Position numbers and translations under genes: made by a program. From Medakamo hakoo (taxonomy: Eukaryota; Chlorophyta; Trebouxiophyceae; Coccomyxaceae), in NCBI GenBank assembly GCA_026636295.1, contig CP089456.1:682001-746000 (forward strand): a stretch of 64,000 nucleotides of DNA. Reading direction: 5' to 3'. Positions 18,533-28,485 of this stretch are shown one piece after another (within the stretch, counting starts at the first letter, position 1; each line of letters begins with the position of its first letter). The notes beneath the pieces were generated by a model. That model saw only the letters and a program-made list of their open reading frames with translations. It searched no databases and was not told the DNA's origin.

Positions 18533-20220
18533 ATGGGAGACGCCCTGGAGGCCGCTCTCTTACGTGCCGTCCACGATGCCGGCTCCATCCCGGACACGGG
18601 CCCCTGGGCCGACGGCCGAGGCGTGTCGCCGGCCGACGTCGTCGGCACGCTCAAAAGTTTGGAGGCGGCGGACATGGTGAAAACGGAGGTGCGTTGGGTG
18701 AGGGCATGCACTTGCGCGGGAGGCGCAGCGCGTCAGCTACCTGGTCCGCTGGTCCGATTGAGGAAAGGGGGTGTGGGGACTGTCCCAGCGGCGCTCAGTC
18801 GTGCGGCCGATCTCTCGACCCTCGCCCCCCGACCATCCCCCCACACAATCCACAGCCCATCCCGCACACCCGCTTCGTCCTGACCCCTGCCGGCACGTCC
18901 GCCCTGGAAGCCGGCACGCCCGAAGCCTTAGCTTACGCCGCCATTCCGGCCGAGGGAGGGTTGGCGTTGGATGCTCTGACCGCCGCGTTCAACAGCGACG
19001 CAGGCGCCGCGGGCCTCGCCCGCCAGTGCCTGCTCGCCGCGAAATGGGCGCGCATGGACAAGGGCGAGGACGGCGTGCCGAGGCTGGTCCGGGCTGTGGG
19101 ACCTGATGCTGCCGTCGACACCGTGCGCGCCGAGTTGAAGGCGCTGGCGGACGCGGGCGGCGACCCGGGCGCGCTGCCCCCCGCCGCGCTGGCCCGCCTC
19201 ACCAAGCGCAAGCTCGCGAAGCAGGAGGCGTGGAAAACGTACGCCGTCACCAAGGGGCCGGCCTTTGCCCTGGAGCGGCGCAAGCTGCTGACGGACCTGA
19301 CGGCGGAGCTGGTGGCGTCGGGCGCGTGGAGGGAGGGCGCCTTCAAGGACGTCAACCTGCGCGCGCTGGGCACGCTCCCGCCCCACGGCGCGCTCCACCC
19401 CCTGCTGAAAGTGCGGTCCGCCTTCCGCAAGATCTTCACCTCCATGGGCTTTGAAGAAATGGACACCAACGCGTGGGTCGAGTCCTCCTTCTGGAACTTC
19501 GACGCCCTGTTCCAGCCGCAGCAGCACCCGGCGCGCGACGCGCACGACACCTTTTTCCTGGCCGAGCCGGCGTCCACGCCGCTCTCCACCGTCCCGCCCG
19601 CGTACGCGGCCGCGGTCCGGTCCGTCCACGAGCGCGGCGGCCACGGCTCGGCCGGCTACGACGCGCCCTGGAAAGTGGCGGAAGCCGAGAAAAACCTGTT
19701 GCGCACGCACACGACGGCCGTCTCCTCGCGCATGCTCTACCGCCTCGCCGCGCACGGCTTCCGCCCGGCCCGCCTGTTTTCCATTGACCGGGTGTTCCGC
19801 AACGAGGCCATCGACCGCACGCACCTGGCCGAGTTTCACCAGGTGGAGGGCCTGGTGTGCGGGCCCGGCCTGACCCTGGGCGACCTCATCGGCACTCTGT
19901 CGGCCTTCTTCGCGCGCCTGGGCCTGACCAACCTGCGCTTCAAGCCCGCGTTCAACCCGTACACGGAGCCGTCCATGGAGATCATGGCGTACAGCGAGGA
20001 GAAGGGCGACTGGATGGAGATCGGCAACTCGGGCATGTTCCGCCCGGAGATGCTGCGGCCCATGGGCCTGCCCGACGGCGTGACGGTCATTGCGTGGGGC
20101 CTGTCGCTGGAGCGGCCGACGATGATTCTGTATGGCATCGACAACATCCGGGACCTGTTTGGCCACCGGGTCAGCCTGGCCATGGTGCGGCAGAACCCGC
20201 TGTGCCGGCTCGGGTTTTGA
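18533..20220 (+). CDS. FARSA: Phenylalanyl-tRNA synthetase alpha subunit, cytosolic
   Basis: Catalytic subunit of the eukaryotic alpha2-beta2 PheRS charging tRNA-Phe. Exons are 18533..18688 and 18856..20220 (donor gtgcgt), 506 aa against about 500 in animals. The N-terminal winged helices (MGDALEAALLRAVHDAG onward) are typical of the cytosolic form. Class II motifs are clear: motif 2 RVFRNEAIDRTHLAEFHQVE and motif 3 WGLSLERPTMI. ALGTLPPHGALHPLLKVRSA and FTSMGFEEM match the family block before motif 1. The last exon reads through to TGA at 20218-20220. It converges on the RNase III-like gene with an 83-bp gap. Confidence 0.96.
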
Positions 20221-20303
20221 GCGGTTTTGAGCGGGGGGTGTGTGTGGTCGTGTGTGTGTGAAGTGTTTCGTGCTGCGTCCTTTTTTGTTTCCATGGTCCC
20301 CCC

Positions 20304-21437
20304 TCACCCCGTCGTCTCCTCCGCGTCCACGGCTGGCGGTGGCGGCATGTAGACGGCCGCCAAGTCCCGCAGCCTCGCACACGGGAAAGGATCCGCCCGC
20401 AGGAAGGCCGCGCGCGCTGCTGCCCGGCCCGCGTCGATGTACACAGCGCCTATGACCGCTTCAAACGCCTCTCCTACGACGTGTGTGTGTGTGAGGTGGA
20501 GGGAGTGGTGGTTGGCGTTAGTGGGAAAACCCACCCCACCACCCAACCCTCGTGTCGCCCTTTTCTCGCCCTCCCGCCCCGGAAAACGCACCGAGCATGT
20601 CCTTGCTGACCGGCCCGCCAATGCCCTTGAACGAATCCCCTACCAACAGCAGGCCAGGCACGTCCATGCCCAGCGCGCGCGCATTGCGCGCACACCCGGC
20701 CCGCGACAGCACGTGCGTCCGCGCCGTGCTCAGCGATGCTTGCACCCGGCCGGTACCTCCGGCGGCGGCCGCGCCGTACCGCACCAACAGCTCGTCCGAC
20801 GCGATGGATTGCAGCGTCGCGTCCCCGACCCAGGCCAAGAGAGTTTGAGCGTCAGAGGGCGTGGTCTCAGAGCGGAAGGAGCGGTGGGTGAGCGCGGCTC
20901 TCAACAGCCAGGAGCGGGTGAAGGAGTGGCCCAGGCGGGAGGTGAAATCGGCCAGGGCGGCGGGCGCTGATGCGGCTTCAAAGGCGGCCGCGTCAGTGTA
21001 GAAGGTATGGTAGAGCTGGGCGCGTGGTTGACGTCGTGGGGGGTGGAGAGGTGGTGAGGATGGGGCAGGGTTGGGTTGTGGACGGCCAGCTCCATCAAAC
21101 TTTTCTCCGTCCCAACCCAAAAAAGACGCACCGCCCCTGACGCATCCTCTACCACTGTCCGCATCTGGGTGCGCGTGGCGTCATCCGCGTCGACAGTTGT
21201 TGGCGGCGAGTGGGCGGAGGCGATGGCCATGCCGCGTGCGGCACTGTTGCGGCTGTCGCTCGGCCGCGGGCGGTGGCTGGGTGACGGTGACGACGACGCA
21301 GCGTCGACGACAGGCGCTGTCCCAGCCGGCAGAATTCGAGCCGCTGCCGTGAGCGGTGATGCGAGAGCACAGGTGAACCTTCTGAGCAGGAGGCGGGTGG
21401 TAATTGGTCGGCCGGCCATCAACTGTTTGTGTCGCAA
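20304..21437 (-). CDS. RNase III-fold protein, mL44/RNC-like, probably organellar
   Basis: Exons are 21437..21132, 21015..20592 and 20473..20304 (two gtgcgt donors; the second acceptor is TAG), 299 aa; a start at 21419 (MAGRPITTRLLLRRF) gives 293 aa and a convincing organelle presequence. One RNase III domain: RLGHSFTRSWLLRAALTHRS, the signature region LLAWVGDATLQ, a helix with SRAGCARNARALGM, and GEAFEAVIGAVYIDAG. The signature normally reads ERLEFLGD; here the two glutamates are replaced (Thr and Ala) while Asp is kept, so cleavage activity is doubtful. No dsRNA-binding domain follows. mL44 of the mitochondrial ribosome or a plant RNC-like protein are the best candidates. Confidence 0.8.
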
Positions 21438-21772
21438 GGCGGGAGCTGCTTGTCAGTCGGCCGTTTGCGCAAATGCCGCATCATTCGCCTCAACAAAACA
21501 GAGGGCGGGGCGCCGCGCAAAGAACGCACCTGGCACGCCCGGCACGCTCGCCTGCGCCACCTCCCACCGCCACGCCCGCCCACCTGACGACGCGCGTCGC
21601 CTCGTGCTCACCTGTGGGGCAGCTCAACTGGCACGCGTCGTCCTCCCTGGTCGTCGGCGCAAGAGGAAAAGAGGTCGAAGTCTGCGGCCGGCCGTTCCCA
21701 CGCCGCCTGCCCCGGCCTCTTTCCATGCCCGCGCCGCGCCCGCGCCCGGCCGTCCTCACACCGTCTCCGAGG
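21438..21772. promoter_or_regulatory. Shared upstream region, RNase III-like (-) and 5'-nucleotidase (+)
   Basis: About 335 bp between the outer start at 21437 and the inner start at 21773. An in-frame ATG at 21725 could extend the nucleotidase by 16 residues. I see no repeats, TATA box or other gene here. Confidence 0.35.
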
Positions 21773-23944
21773 ATGGCGCTGCGTGCGGCTCTGTGCGGGA
21801 CGGGGCGCCGGATCGCGGCCGTCGCGGGAGGTGGCCACCTGCTCGCTCCGCACCGGCCCATTTCGTCCGCCCGCCCGCGCCTGTCGACCGCGGGCCGGCC
21901 GACCTCACCCAGCCTCCTCCCGCCCGCCGCGTCGGCGGTGGCGGCCGCGTCCTCGTCCTCCTCCGACGGCTCGCCCCCTTCCTCTGCGTCCTACCGCACG
22001 GCAGCCTGGCCCCCACGCCGCCGCCCGGCCGGCGCCACACCGGCCGCCGAACCCGCGGCGGCGGCGTCCTCTGCGCTGGACGACACCGACCACCACCTCG
22101 AGCCGCCGGCCGCGACGGGCGCGGCCTCCGAGGAAGAGTACGCCAAGCTGGTCGTCCCGCCGCCGCCGCCGCCGTCCGTCGACGCGCCGGGCTGGGCCGA
22201 GTCCACGGCCTGGGCCCGCTCCCCCCTGGACGTGCGCCGCCGCATCTTTTGCAACCGGTCCCTCAACATGGGCTCCATCAAAGCCATCGGCTTCGACATG
22301 GACTACACCCTCGCCCAGTACAAGCCCGACACGTTCGAAGCCCTGGCGTACCGCCTGACCGTCGACAAGCTGGTCACCGTCTTCGGCTACCCGCCCGTCC
22401 TGCGCGAGTTTGAGTTCGACTGGCGCTACATGACGCGCGGCCTGGTCATCGACAAGAAGCGGGGCAACGTTCTGAAAGTCGACCGCCACAAGTACGTGAA
22501 GCTGGCGTACCACGGCTTCCGGCCGCTGTCGCGGGCGGAACGCCTGGCCACGTACGCCAACGCGGGCGGCGTCGCCAACGGCCTGGACGAGCCGGAGTAC
22601 GCGCTGATCGACACGCTGTTCTCCCTGGCGGAGGCGCACCTGTTCATGCAGCTGGTGGAGCTGGGCGAGGCCGTGCCCGGCAGCCTGCCGGCCTCCGCGT
22701 CCGCGGGCGGCAAGGAAGGGTGGACGGGGCTGTACAGGGACGTCCGGGCGGCCGTCGACCTGTGCCACCGGGACGGCAGCCTGAAATCCGCGGTCGCCGC
22801 GTCGCCGGGGACGTACATCCACGAAGACCGGCGCCTGGGCCCGCTCCTGGACACCCTGCGGGCGTCTGGCCGGCGCCTATTCCTCGCCACCAACTCGCTG
22901 TGGGACTACACCCACGTCGTCATGAACTACTTGTTGGGCGGCCGCGTCGGACCGGCCAAGACCACCGACTGGCTGTCGTACTTCGACGTCGTCGTGACGG
23001 GCTGCGGCAAGCCCGCCTTCTTCACGGAGAAGCGGCCCCTGTTCGAAGTCGACCCGCGGACGGGCTTGCTGTCCAACACGGACGGTGGGTCGCCCATGGT
23101 GCCCATTGGGGAAGCGGATTTGCCGCGCCCGGGCATGGCGTCGACGGCGCCCCAGGACGTGTGTGCAGATGGCGGCGACGGTGCGCAGACAGGCGCGGCT
23201 GCCGACGCCGCTCGCACTCCGCCTCCCCGCCACGGCCCGGGCGCCCGCCGCGCCCGCGTCTTCCAGGGCGGCACGTACCTGGACTTGCACCGCATGCTGG
23301 GCGTGGGCGCCGGGACGGAGGTCCTGTACGTCGGCGACCACATCTACGGCGACATCCTGCGCTCCAAAAAGTCGCTGGGGTGGCGGACCATGCTGGTCGT
23401 GCCCGAGCTGGAGGCCGAGCTGGACATTCTGTCGCGGTCGCGGGGCGCCATGGCCGAGCTGCGCACGCTGCGCGGCGCGCGCGACGCGCTGGAAGACCAG
23501 ATCCAGCGCCTGGAATGGGCGGTCGCGCACGGGGAGGGGGCGGCCGGCCTGGGTGGTGGGCCGGCCGACTCGTCCCCGGCGCCGGGCTCGCCACCGCCGC
23601 CGGGCGACGACTACCCCACGCTCATCGCCAACCTGAAAGCCCAGCGCGACGCGGTGCGGGCCAAGCACCGCGCGCTGCTGCGCGCCCACCACGAACGCTT
23701 CCACGCCGTGTGGGGCCGCCTCCTGAAGACCGGGTACCAAAACTCGCGGTTTGCGCACCAGGTCGAACGCTTCGCGTGCCTGTACACCTCCCACGTCGCC
23801 AACCTGCACTTTGTCTCGCCGGACAAGAGTTTCAGGGCGACGCCGGACCACATGGCCCACGAGTACGACCCCCTGCTCTCGGACCCGTCCGTCCCCGACA
23901 CCAGCGCGGATGGTGGGTGGGGCTCCGACGGGGGTGGGAAGTGA
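21773..23944 (+). CDS. HAD-type 5'-nucleotidase (IMP/GMP-specific family)
   Basis: Dephosphorylates purine nucleoside monophosphates (cytosolic NT5C2-like family; organelle-targeted in many algae). Single exon, 723 aa from 21773. The catalytic HAD motif is IGFDMDYTLAQYKPDTFE, and the C-terminal metal motif is VLYVGDHIYGDILRSKK. FEFDWRYMTRGLVIDKKRGN and LFLATNSLWDYTHVVMNYLL match family blocks. About 140 residues of Ser/Ala/Pro-rich sequence precede the domain, which may be a transit peptide plus linker. A Gly/Pro insert sits before the last helical region. It could link with adenylosuccinate synthetase in IMP balance, but there is no operon-like relation. Confidence 0.92.
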   Translation: MALRAALCGTGRRIAAVAGGGHLLAPHRPISSARPRLSTAGRPTSPSLLPPAASAVAAASSSSSDGSPPSSASYRTAAWPPRRRPAGATPAAEPAAAASSALDDTDHHLEPPAATGAASEEEYAKLVVPPPPPPSVDAPGWAESTAWARSPLDVRRRIFCNRSLNMGSIKAIGFDMDYTLAQYKPDTFEALAYRLTVDKLVTVFGYPPVLREFEFDWRYMTRGLVIDKKRGNVLKVDRHKYVKLAYHGFRPLSRAERLATYANAGGVANGLDEPEYALIDTLFSLAEAHLFMQLVELGEAVPGSLPASASAGGKEGWTGLYRDVRAAVDLCHRDGSLKSAVAASPGTYIHEDRRLGPLLDTLRASGRRLFLATNSLWDYTHVVMNYLLGGRVGPAKTTDWLSYFDVVVTGCGKPAFFTEKRPLFEVDPRTGLLSNTDGGSPMVPIGEADLPRPGMASTAPQDVCADGGDGAQTGAAADAARTPPPRHGPGARRARVFQGGTYLDLHRMLGVGAGTEVLYVGDHIYGDILRSKKSLGWRTMLVVPELEAELDILSRSRGAMAELRTLRGARDALEDQIQRLEWAVAHGEGAAGLGGGPADSSPAPGSPPPPGDDYPTLIANLKAQRDAVRAKHRALLRAHHERFHAVWGRLLKTGYQNSRFAHQVERFACLYTSHVANLHFVSPDKSFRATPDHMAHEYDPLLSDPSVPDTSADGGWGSDGGGK

Positions 23945-24126
23945 AGGAGAGGGAGAGGGAAGGGGGGTGGGGGGGAGGAGGGGGAACAGTGCCGGTGCGT
24001 GCGTGCGTGCGTGTGCGTGTTGTATCTCCGACGAAACGATTCTTTTGATGTTCCATGCCATCCATGCCGCCGCTCCATGTTTTTTTTTTTGTGTGTGTGT
24101 GTGTCTCTCTCTCCCTCTCCCTCTCC
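23945..24126. repeat. Simple-sequence tract between convergent genes
   Basis: This 182-bp gap holds a G/A-rich run (23945-23990), GTGC repeats near 23997-24020, a T run at about 24079-24090, then (GT)n and (CT)n to 24126. These tracts leave little room for 3' UTRs of the two genes. Confidence 0.8.
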
Positions 24127-25363
24127 TCACGCGGCCGGCGGCGGGCAGTCCCACAACAACCACAGGCCCGCCACCTCCTCTTCGCCGTCGCCTTCTTGCA
24201 CAACAAGGAAGTGCAGCCCGCCAGTGGCCGCCTTGGCCTCCTCCCACGCCCGCGCTTCCGCCGCGTCGGCGGGCGACCGGCCGAGCGCGCCGTACCTCCA
24301 GCGCGTCGCCACGCCCGTCTCCAGCACCAGGCAGCCCCGGTCGGTGTCGGCGGACAGGGCCGCGACCTCGTAGCCCGCCGTCCAGGCGGCCAACGGCTCG
24401 GCGCGGCGGGAATAGACGGCGACGCCCGGGATGGGCGTGCCCGGCTTCAGGAGGGACGCCAGGCCGGGCTCGGCCGCCGCGTCAAAGGTCGAGCCAAACG
24501 CGTCGCCGGCCGCGACGGCGCCCAGCTCGGCCTGCAAATCCGCCCACGGCAGCTGAACAAAGGACCAAGCCTCGCCCCTGAGAGCGTCGGGCAGCTCGCC
24601 GGGCGCGCCCAGCTCCAGGGCAAAGGGCGGGCGGGACGCGGCGGACGCGTCAAAGCCGGGCATGGTCGGGTAGAGGGCGGCCGCGCGGTCGGCCAGCACG
24701 CGCGACAGTGCGTAACACCGCCGGGACGGCACGGGCCGAATGCCCAGCTCGGACAGCGCGCGGGTGATGATGGTCTGCATGCCGCCACGGAAGAAGCGGA
24801 CGGCGTCCGGGCGGCTGGCGCCGGGCGTGGCCAGGATGGCTTCCAGGGCGAGCTTGAGCTGTTGTGGGCGGGTGGGGTGGGGTGGGGGTGGGGTGGGCGG
24901 GGATGGGGGTGGGGTGCGCGGAGGATCGGAGATGGTTGCAGCAAGCGCCCGGGCCCGACGAAACAAAAAAAAACACCACTCCCCACCCACGGACCTGCGT
25001 CGAATTAATCCGGTTGCTCGGCAAGAATTGGGCGTGCACCCAGCCGCCGTCCTCGTCCGTGACCAACAGCTCCCACACTTTTTTACCGCGGTCGTCCAGG
25101 ACCGGACGGGAGGAGAAGTCGAGTTGCCAAGTCCGCGACGTTGGAGGAGGGGAATTCGTCGTCGTCCCTGCGGGCGAGGGCGAGGGCGAGGGGGACGCGG
25201 CTGCTTCAGCTAGATACGTCGCGGATCCGCCTTCAGGCACGGCGGAGCAACGGTGGAGGCGGAGGGCCGGGCGGGGCGCGGCGACGGACGCACGGCGGGC
25301 GGCCGACGACGACGGCGGCGGCGCGGCGGCGCGGCCTGTCGCAGACAGGGCCGACGCGCGCAT
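24127..25363 (-). CDS. TAB2: TAB2, psaB mRNA translation factor (plastid)
   Basis: Nucleus-encoded RNA-binding protein needed to translate chloroplast psaB, hence for photosystem I assembly. Exons are 25363..24995 and 24858..24127 (donor gtccgt), 366 aa. The family core is unmistakable: WQLDFSSRPVLDDRGKKVWE, FLPSNRINSTQ joined to LKLALEAILATPGASRPD, VRFFRGGMQTIITRALSELG, PVPSRRCYALSRVL, and LPDALRGEAWSFVQLPWADL. The first 70 residues are Ala/Ser/Arg-rich and suit a chloroplast transit peptide. Its presence shows that the alga is photosynthetic, or descends recently from one that was. Divergent from mitochondrial uS9 over 228 bp. Confidence 0.95.
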
Positions 25364-25591
25364 GGGGCTATTCTTTTTTTGAGAGGGGGGCTACGCTCTG
25401 TGACTGCAGCCGGCTGCGGTGGACAGCACAGTGTGGGTGTCTCCGGCGTGTGAGTGCGGGTGGTGGAGGACGCAACCTTTTTTTGCACCGCCACGGCTAG
25501 CAAAACATAGGTCTCGACACGGGGCGAGTGTGCCAAACCCACACTTCCTTTTTTTCGCCGTCGATCGGCCGCACGACCGCGCACACGGAAT

Positions 25592-26563
25592 ATGCTCGCC
25601 CGCGCCCTGCTGGCCCTGGCGGCCAGCCGGTCCGCGGTGGCATCCTCACGCCTGTCCACAACCCGGTGGCTGGCGTGCGCGGCGGGAGGAGAGAGCAGCA
25701 GCGTGGGCGCGCCCGCCGCCGATTGTCGTCGCGACGAGCCTGGCGCTGCCTCGCCCTCGCCCCGCTGCACGGCGGCGCACCTACCCAGCGCTGCGCACGC
25801 GCTGTCCGCACCTCTCTGGATCGCGGGCAGGAATCACGGCCCCGCCCGGAGCCGCGGCTTCGCAAGCAGCAGCACCAGTGGCGGCGGCACCACCCCGCCC
25901 ACCGACGACGATGAAGAAGACTGGGGAGCCCCAGCCCAGACGCTCGCCGACATCGACGACCTGCTGGACGACTGGGAGGACCTCATGGAAGCCGGGGACT
26001 GGGACGGCGTCCTCCGCCTGCTGGAAGCCCGGACGGCGGGCCTGCCGGGCTTGCCGCCCCTGGCGGACGTCCTTGCCGCCCCGACAGGCGAAGCCGACGA
26101 GCGGGCACTGCGCCGGGCCCTGGAAGCCGCCCAACAAGCGGAAGCCGCGTCCCGCCGTGTGCGCCTGGTCGACGCCCAGGGCCGGGCGTACGGCACGGGG
26201 CGGCGCAAAGCCGCGATCGCGCGCGTGTGGGCGCGGCCGGGCAGTGGGAAGGTGTGGGTGAACGGCGCGCCGCTGGACGCGGCGTTCGCGTCCGTCGCCC
26301 GGCGGGCTGACGTGCTGGCGCCCTTGGCCGTCACGTCCAACCTGGGTAAATTTGACGTGCGTGCCACCGTCACGGGCGGCGGGACGACGGGCCAGGCCCA
26401 GGCCGTGAGGCACGGCCTGGCGAGGGCGCTCCAGGCCTGGGACCCGGCCCTCCGCCCGCCCCTGAAGGCGGCCGGCCTGCTGACGCGGGACCCGCGCGTG
26501 GTGGAGCGCAAGAAGCCGGGCAAAGCCAAAGCGCGCAAGAGCTTCCAGTGGGTGAAGCGGTAG
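25592..26563 (+). CDS. MRPS9: Mitochondrial ribosomal protein uS9m (S9)
   Basis: Small-subunit protein contacting tRNA in the P site. Single exon, 323 aa. The C-terminal 130 residues are S9: YGTGRRKAAIARVWARPGSG, VNGAPLDAAF, VTGGGTTGQAQAVRHGLARA, GLLTRDPRVVERKKPGKAKA, and the end SFQWVKR with the invariant terminal basic residue. The start MLARALLALAASRSAVASSR looks like a mitochondrial presequence. An acidic segment (residues of about 105-180) lies between. The long N-terminal extension favours the mitochondrial over the plastid version, but localisation is inferred. Confidence 0.88.
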   Translation: MLARALLALAASRSAVASSRLSTTRWLACAAGGESSSVGAPAADCRRDEPGAASPSPRCTAAHLPSAAHALSAPLWIAGRNHGPARSRGFASSSTSGGGTTPPTDDDEEDWGAPAQTLADIDDLLDDWEDLMEAGDWDGVLRLLEARTAGLPGLPPLADVLAAPTGEADERALRRALEAAQQAEAASRRVRLVDAQGRAYGTGRRKAAIARVWARPGSGKVWVNGAPLDAAFASVARRADVLAPLAVTSNLGKFDVRATVTGGGTTGQAQAVRHGLARALQAWDPALRPPLKAAGLLTRDPRVVERKKPGKAKARKSFQWVKR

Positions 26564-26743
26564 GCAGGGGGCGGCCGGCGCGCGCGTGGCGCACAGCGGC
26601 CGCCCCGCGAGAGTCTCGCGGGGGTGGCGCTCTCAGAGGGGGGCGGAGGCGGAGGGATGCTCGTTTCGTGTGGAGAAATCCAGCGCGTTTGTTTTCAGCT
26701 GAAACTGTGTGCTCCGCCCGCCATCCCGCCCCGCACGCTCACC

Positions 26744-27307
26744 CTACACGCCTCCTACCGGCACCTCCCACCCCCGCGCCGCGGCGACAGCTTGCAAGGC
26801 GGCGCGGCGTGCGGCCACCCACTCACCGCACCCCCCACCACCCTCTGCTGCCACCGCAGCGTCCCACGACAGGTACGCGCCCCGCGCATCGCCCAGCGCG
26901 CGCAGGGCGGCCGCCCGGCGGGCGTGGGCTTTGGCCCAGTGCGGTGCGAGGCTGACAGCTCTGTCCGCCGCGGACAGGGCCGCGGCTGCGTCGCCCGCCT
27001 TGAAGTGCGCCGCGCTGGCGTTGGCTGCGGCCGCGGCTGTTGGGCAGGCTGACACAGAGCGGACATACAGCTCTGCCGCTTCGGTCCACCGCCGGGCCGT
27101 GAAGGCGGCGTTGCCTTGCAGGCGGAGGGCGTCGGCGTCGGCGTCGGCGGTCGAAGAAGGCGGGTGAGCGACGGCGGCGGCGGTGGTCGTCGGCGCTGGA
27201 GGGGGGGGCCGCCGTCCCTCGAGCGCCGCCGCCGCCCAGGCCGCCACCGCCTCCCGGGCGTCGGACGCGTCTGAGGCGACACGTGCGATGTCGGCGTGAG
27301 CCTGCAT
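26744..27307 (-). CDS. Small TPR protein, co-chaperone-like
   Basis: Single exon, 187 aa. Residues of about 58-150 hold three TPR helix pairs: ALRLQGNAAFTARRWTEAAE, then AAAANASAAHFKAGDAAAAL, then AKAHARRAAALRALGDARGA. This pattern (GNxxF, N.SAA, AY.RRA) is that of Hsp70/Hsp90-binding TPR cochaperones, although the carboxylate-clamp residues are only partly recognisable. The last 30 residues are separate and might instead be spliced, because a strong GTGAGT lies at about 26823; I found no convincing partner exon. Convergent with uS9m (180-bp gap) and divergent from DNAL1. Confidence 0.7.
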   Translation of the reverse strand: MQAHADIARVASDASDAREAVAAWAAAALEGRRPPPPAPTTTAAAVAHPPSSTADADADALRLQGNAAFTARRWTEAAELYVRSVSACPTAAAAANASAAHFKAGDAAAALSAADRAVSLAPHWAKAHARRAAALRALGDARGAYLSWDAAVAAEGGGGCGEWVAARRAALQAVAAARGWEVPVGGV

Positions 27308-27484
27308 GGCTTGAAAGAAAGGAAAGGACGACGGGAGTTCCGCCGTTGGCGGGAATAATGGAGACAGTATGGTCCACTGCAGTCCCTCCGCCTTCCCTTC
27401 CCACTCCAGCGAAACTCACGCCTGCCTGTTTCCGCTGCCACCGCACACACCCGCCCCACACATCCACGCCCGCCCTCCCTTAGC

Positions 27485-28417
27485 ATGGCCACCAAGACTG
27501 CGCCCACCTCCTGCCGGGACGCCATCTCCGCCTGGGAGAAGCGCACAGGCCAGGACGCGACCACCGCCGAGAGGGTGGAGCTGTGGGGGCAGTGCCCGCC
27601 GATCGAAAAAATGGATGCGGGCCTGGCGGGGTTGACGGCGTGCCGGTACGAGGCAATGCGGGATGATGTTGTGACACAGTCTGCGGCTGCGCGGGCGCGT
27701 GGGCGTGGCGAGGCGGGCGCGACCTCTTCCCTCCCACCTCCCGCTGTCCCGTCCCTCCACCGCCACCCCACCAGCCACCTCGCCCTGTCCACCAATGCCA
27801 TCGACCGCATCGCTGGCCTTGCTCCCTTGACCTCGCTGGACACGCTGTCGCTGGCCCGCAACGGGCTGCGCCGCCTGGACGGCGTGGAAGCCGCGGCCGG
27901 CAGCCTGACCCAGCTGTGGGTGTCGTACAACGCGCTGGAGCGGCTGGCTAGCGTGGAGGCCCTGACGAAGCTGCGCGTCCTGATGGCCATGCACAACCGC
28001 ATCGGGTCGTGGGCTGAGGTGGAGCGCCTGGCGGCGCTGCCGGGCCTGGAAGAAGTCGGGCTGGTCGGCAACCCGATCGCGGCCGAGGGCGGCGGCGGTG
28101 TGGTGGCAGCGGCCACCGCCCCGGCGCCGCCCGCTCCTGGGGCTTCGCCGACGACGGCCGCCGCGCCGTCGGCTGCCGCGCCCTCCTCCGCTCCCGCCTC
28201 CCTCCCTTATCGCATCGAAGTCCTGCGCCGTTTGCCCCGCCTGGTCAAGCTGGACGGCGCGCCCGTGACGGGGGCGGAACGCGCGGCGGCGGCGGCGGCG
28301 GGCTTGGTCGGACCTGCCGCGGCTGCCGCGGCGGCGGCAAAGGCGGCAGCTGCCAGCACCACGCCCCCGCCTCCCGCTGCGGCGCCCGCCTCGCCCGCGG
28401 TGCTTGTGGCCGTGTAA
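27485..28417 (+). CDS. DNAL1: Axonemal dynein light chain 1 (LC1), leucine-rich repeat
   Basis: LRR light chain that binds the microtubule-binding domain of the outer-arm gamma heavy chain in flagella. Exons are 27485..27645 and 27775..28417 (129-bp in-frame intron, donor gtacga), 267 aa. The match to human and Chlamydomonas LC1 is strong: AISAWEKRTGQDATTAERVE, WGQCPPIEKMDAGL, LALSTNAIDRIAGL, LWVSYNALERL, VGNPIAAE, and PRLVKLDGAPV. The intron removes sequence that would interrupt the conserved LALSTN start of the first repeat. The C-terminal 60 residues are Ala/Pro-rich and absent from other LC1 proteins, whose normal size is about 200 aa. Confidence 0.93.
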   Translation: MATKTAPTSCRDAISAWEKRTGQDATTAERVELWGQCPPIEKMDAGLAGLTACRYEAMRDDVVTQSAAARARGRGEAGATSSLPPPAVPSLHRHPTSHLALSTNAIDRIAGLAPLTSLDTLSLARNGLRRLDGVEAAAGSLTQLWVSYNALERLASVEALTKLRVLMAMHNRIGSWAEVERLAALPGLEEVGLVGNPIAAEGGGGVVAAATAPAPPAPGASPTTAAAPSAAAPSSAPASLPYRIEVLRRLPRLVKLDGAPVTGAERAAAAAAGLVGPAAAAAAAAKAAAASTTPPPPAAAPASPAVLVAV

Positions 28418-28485
28418 AAGGCACAAAAAGCGAAACTATCTTTTCCCTAACAACAAAACCCATCTCTAAAACGCGTGGTGAGGGG

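Noticed and set aside
24079-24090. T-runs near gene ends as RNA polymerase III terminators of hidden small RNA genes
   Set aside because: No A/B boxes or tRNA-like fold were found beside them; T-runs are common in the gaps here.
26744-26823. A GTGAGT in the TPR gene as a splice donor to a further exon
   Set aside because: No acceptor with a plausible continuing exon was found before the uS9m stop at 26563.
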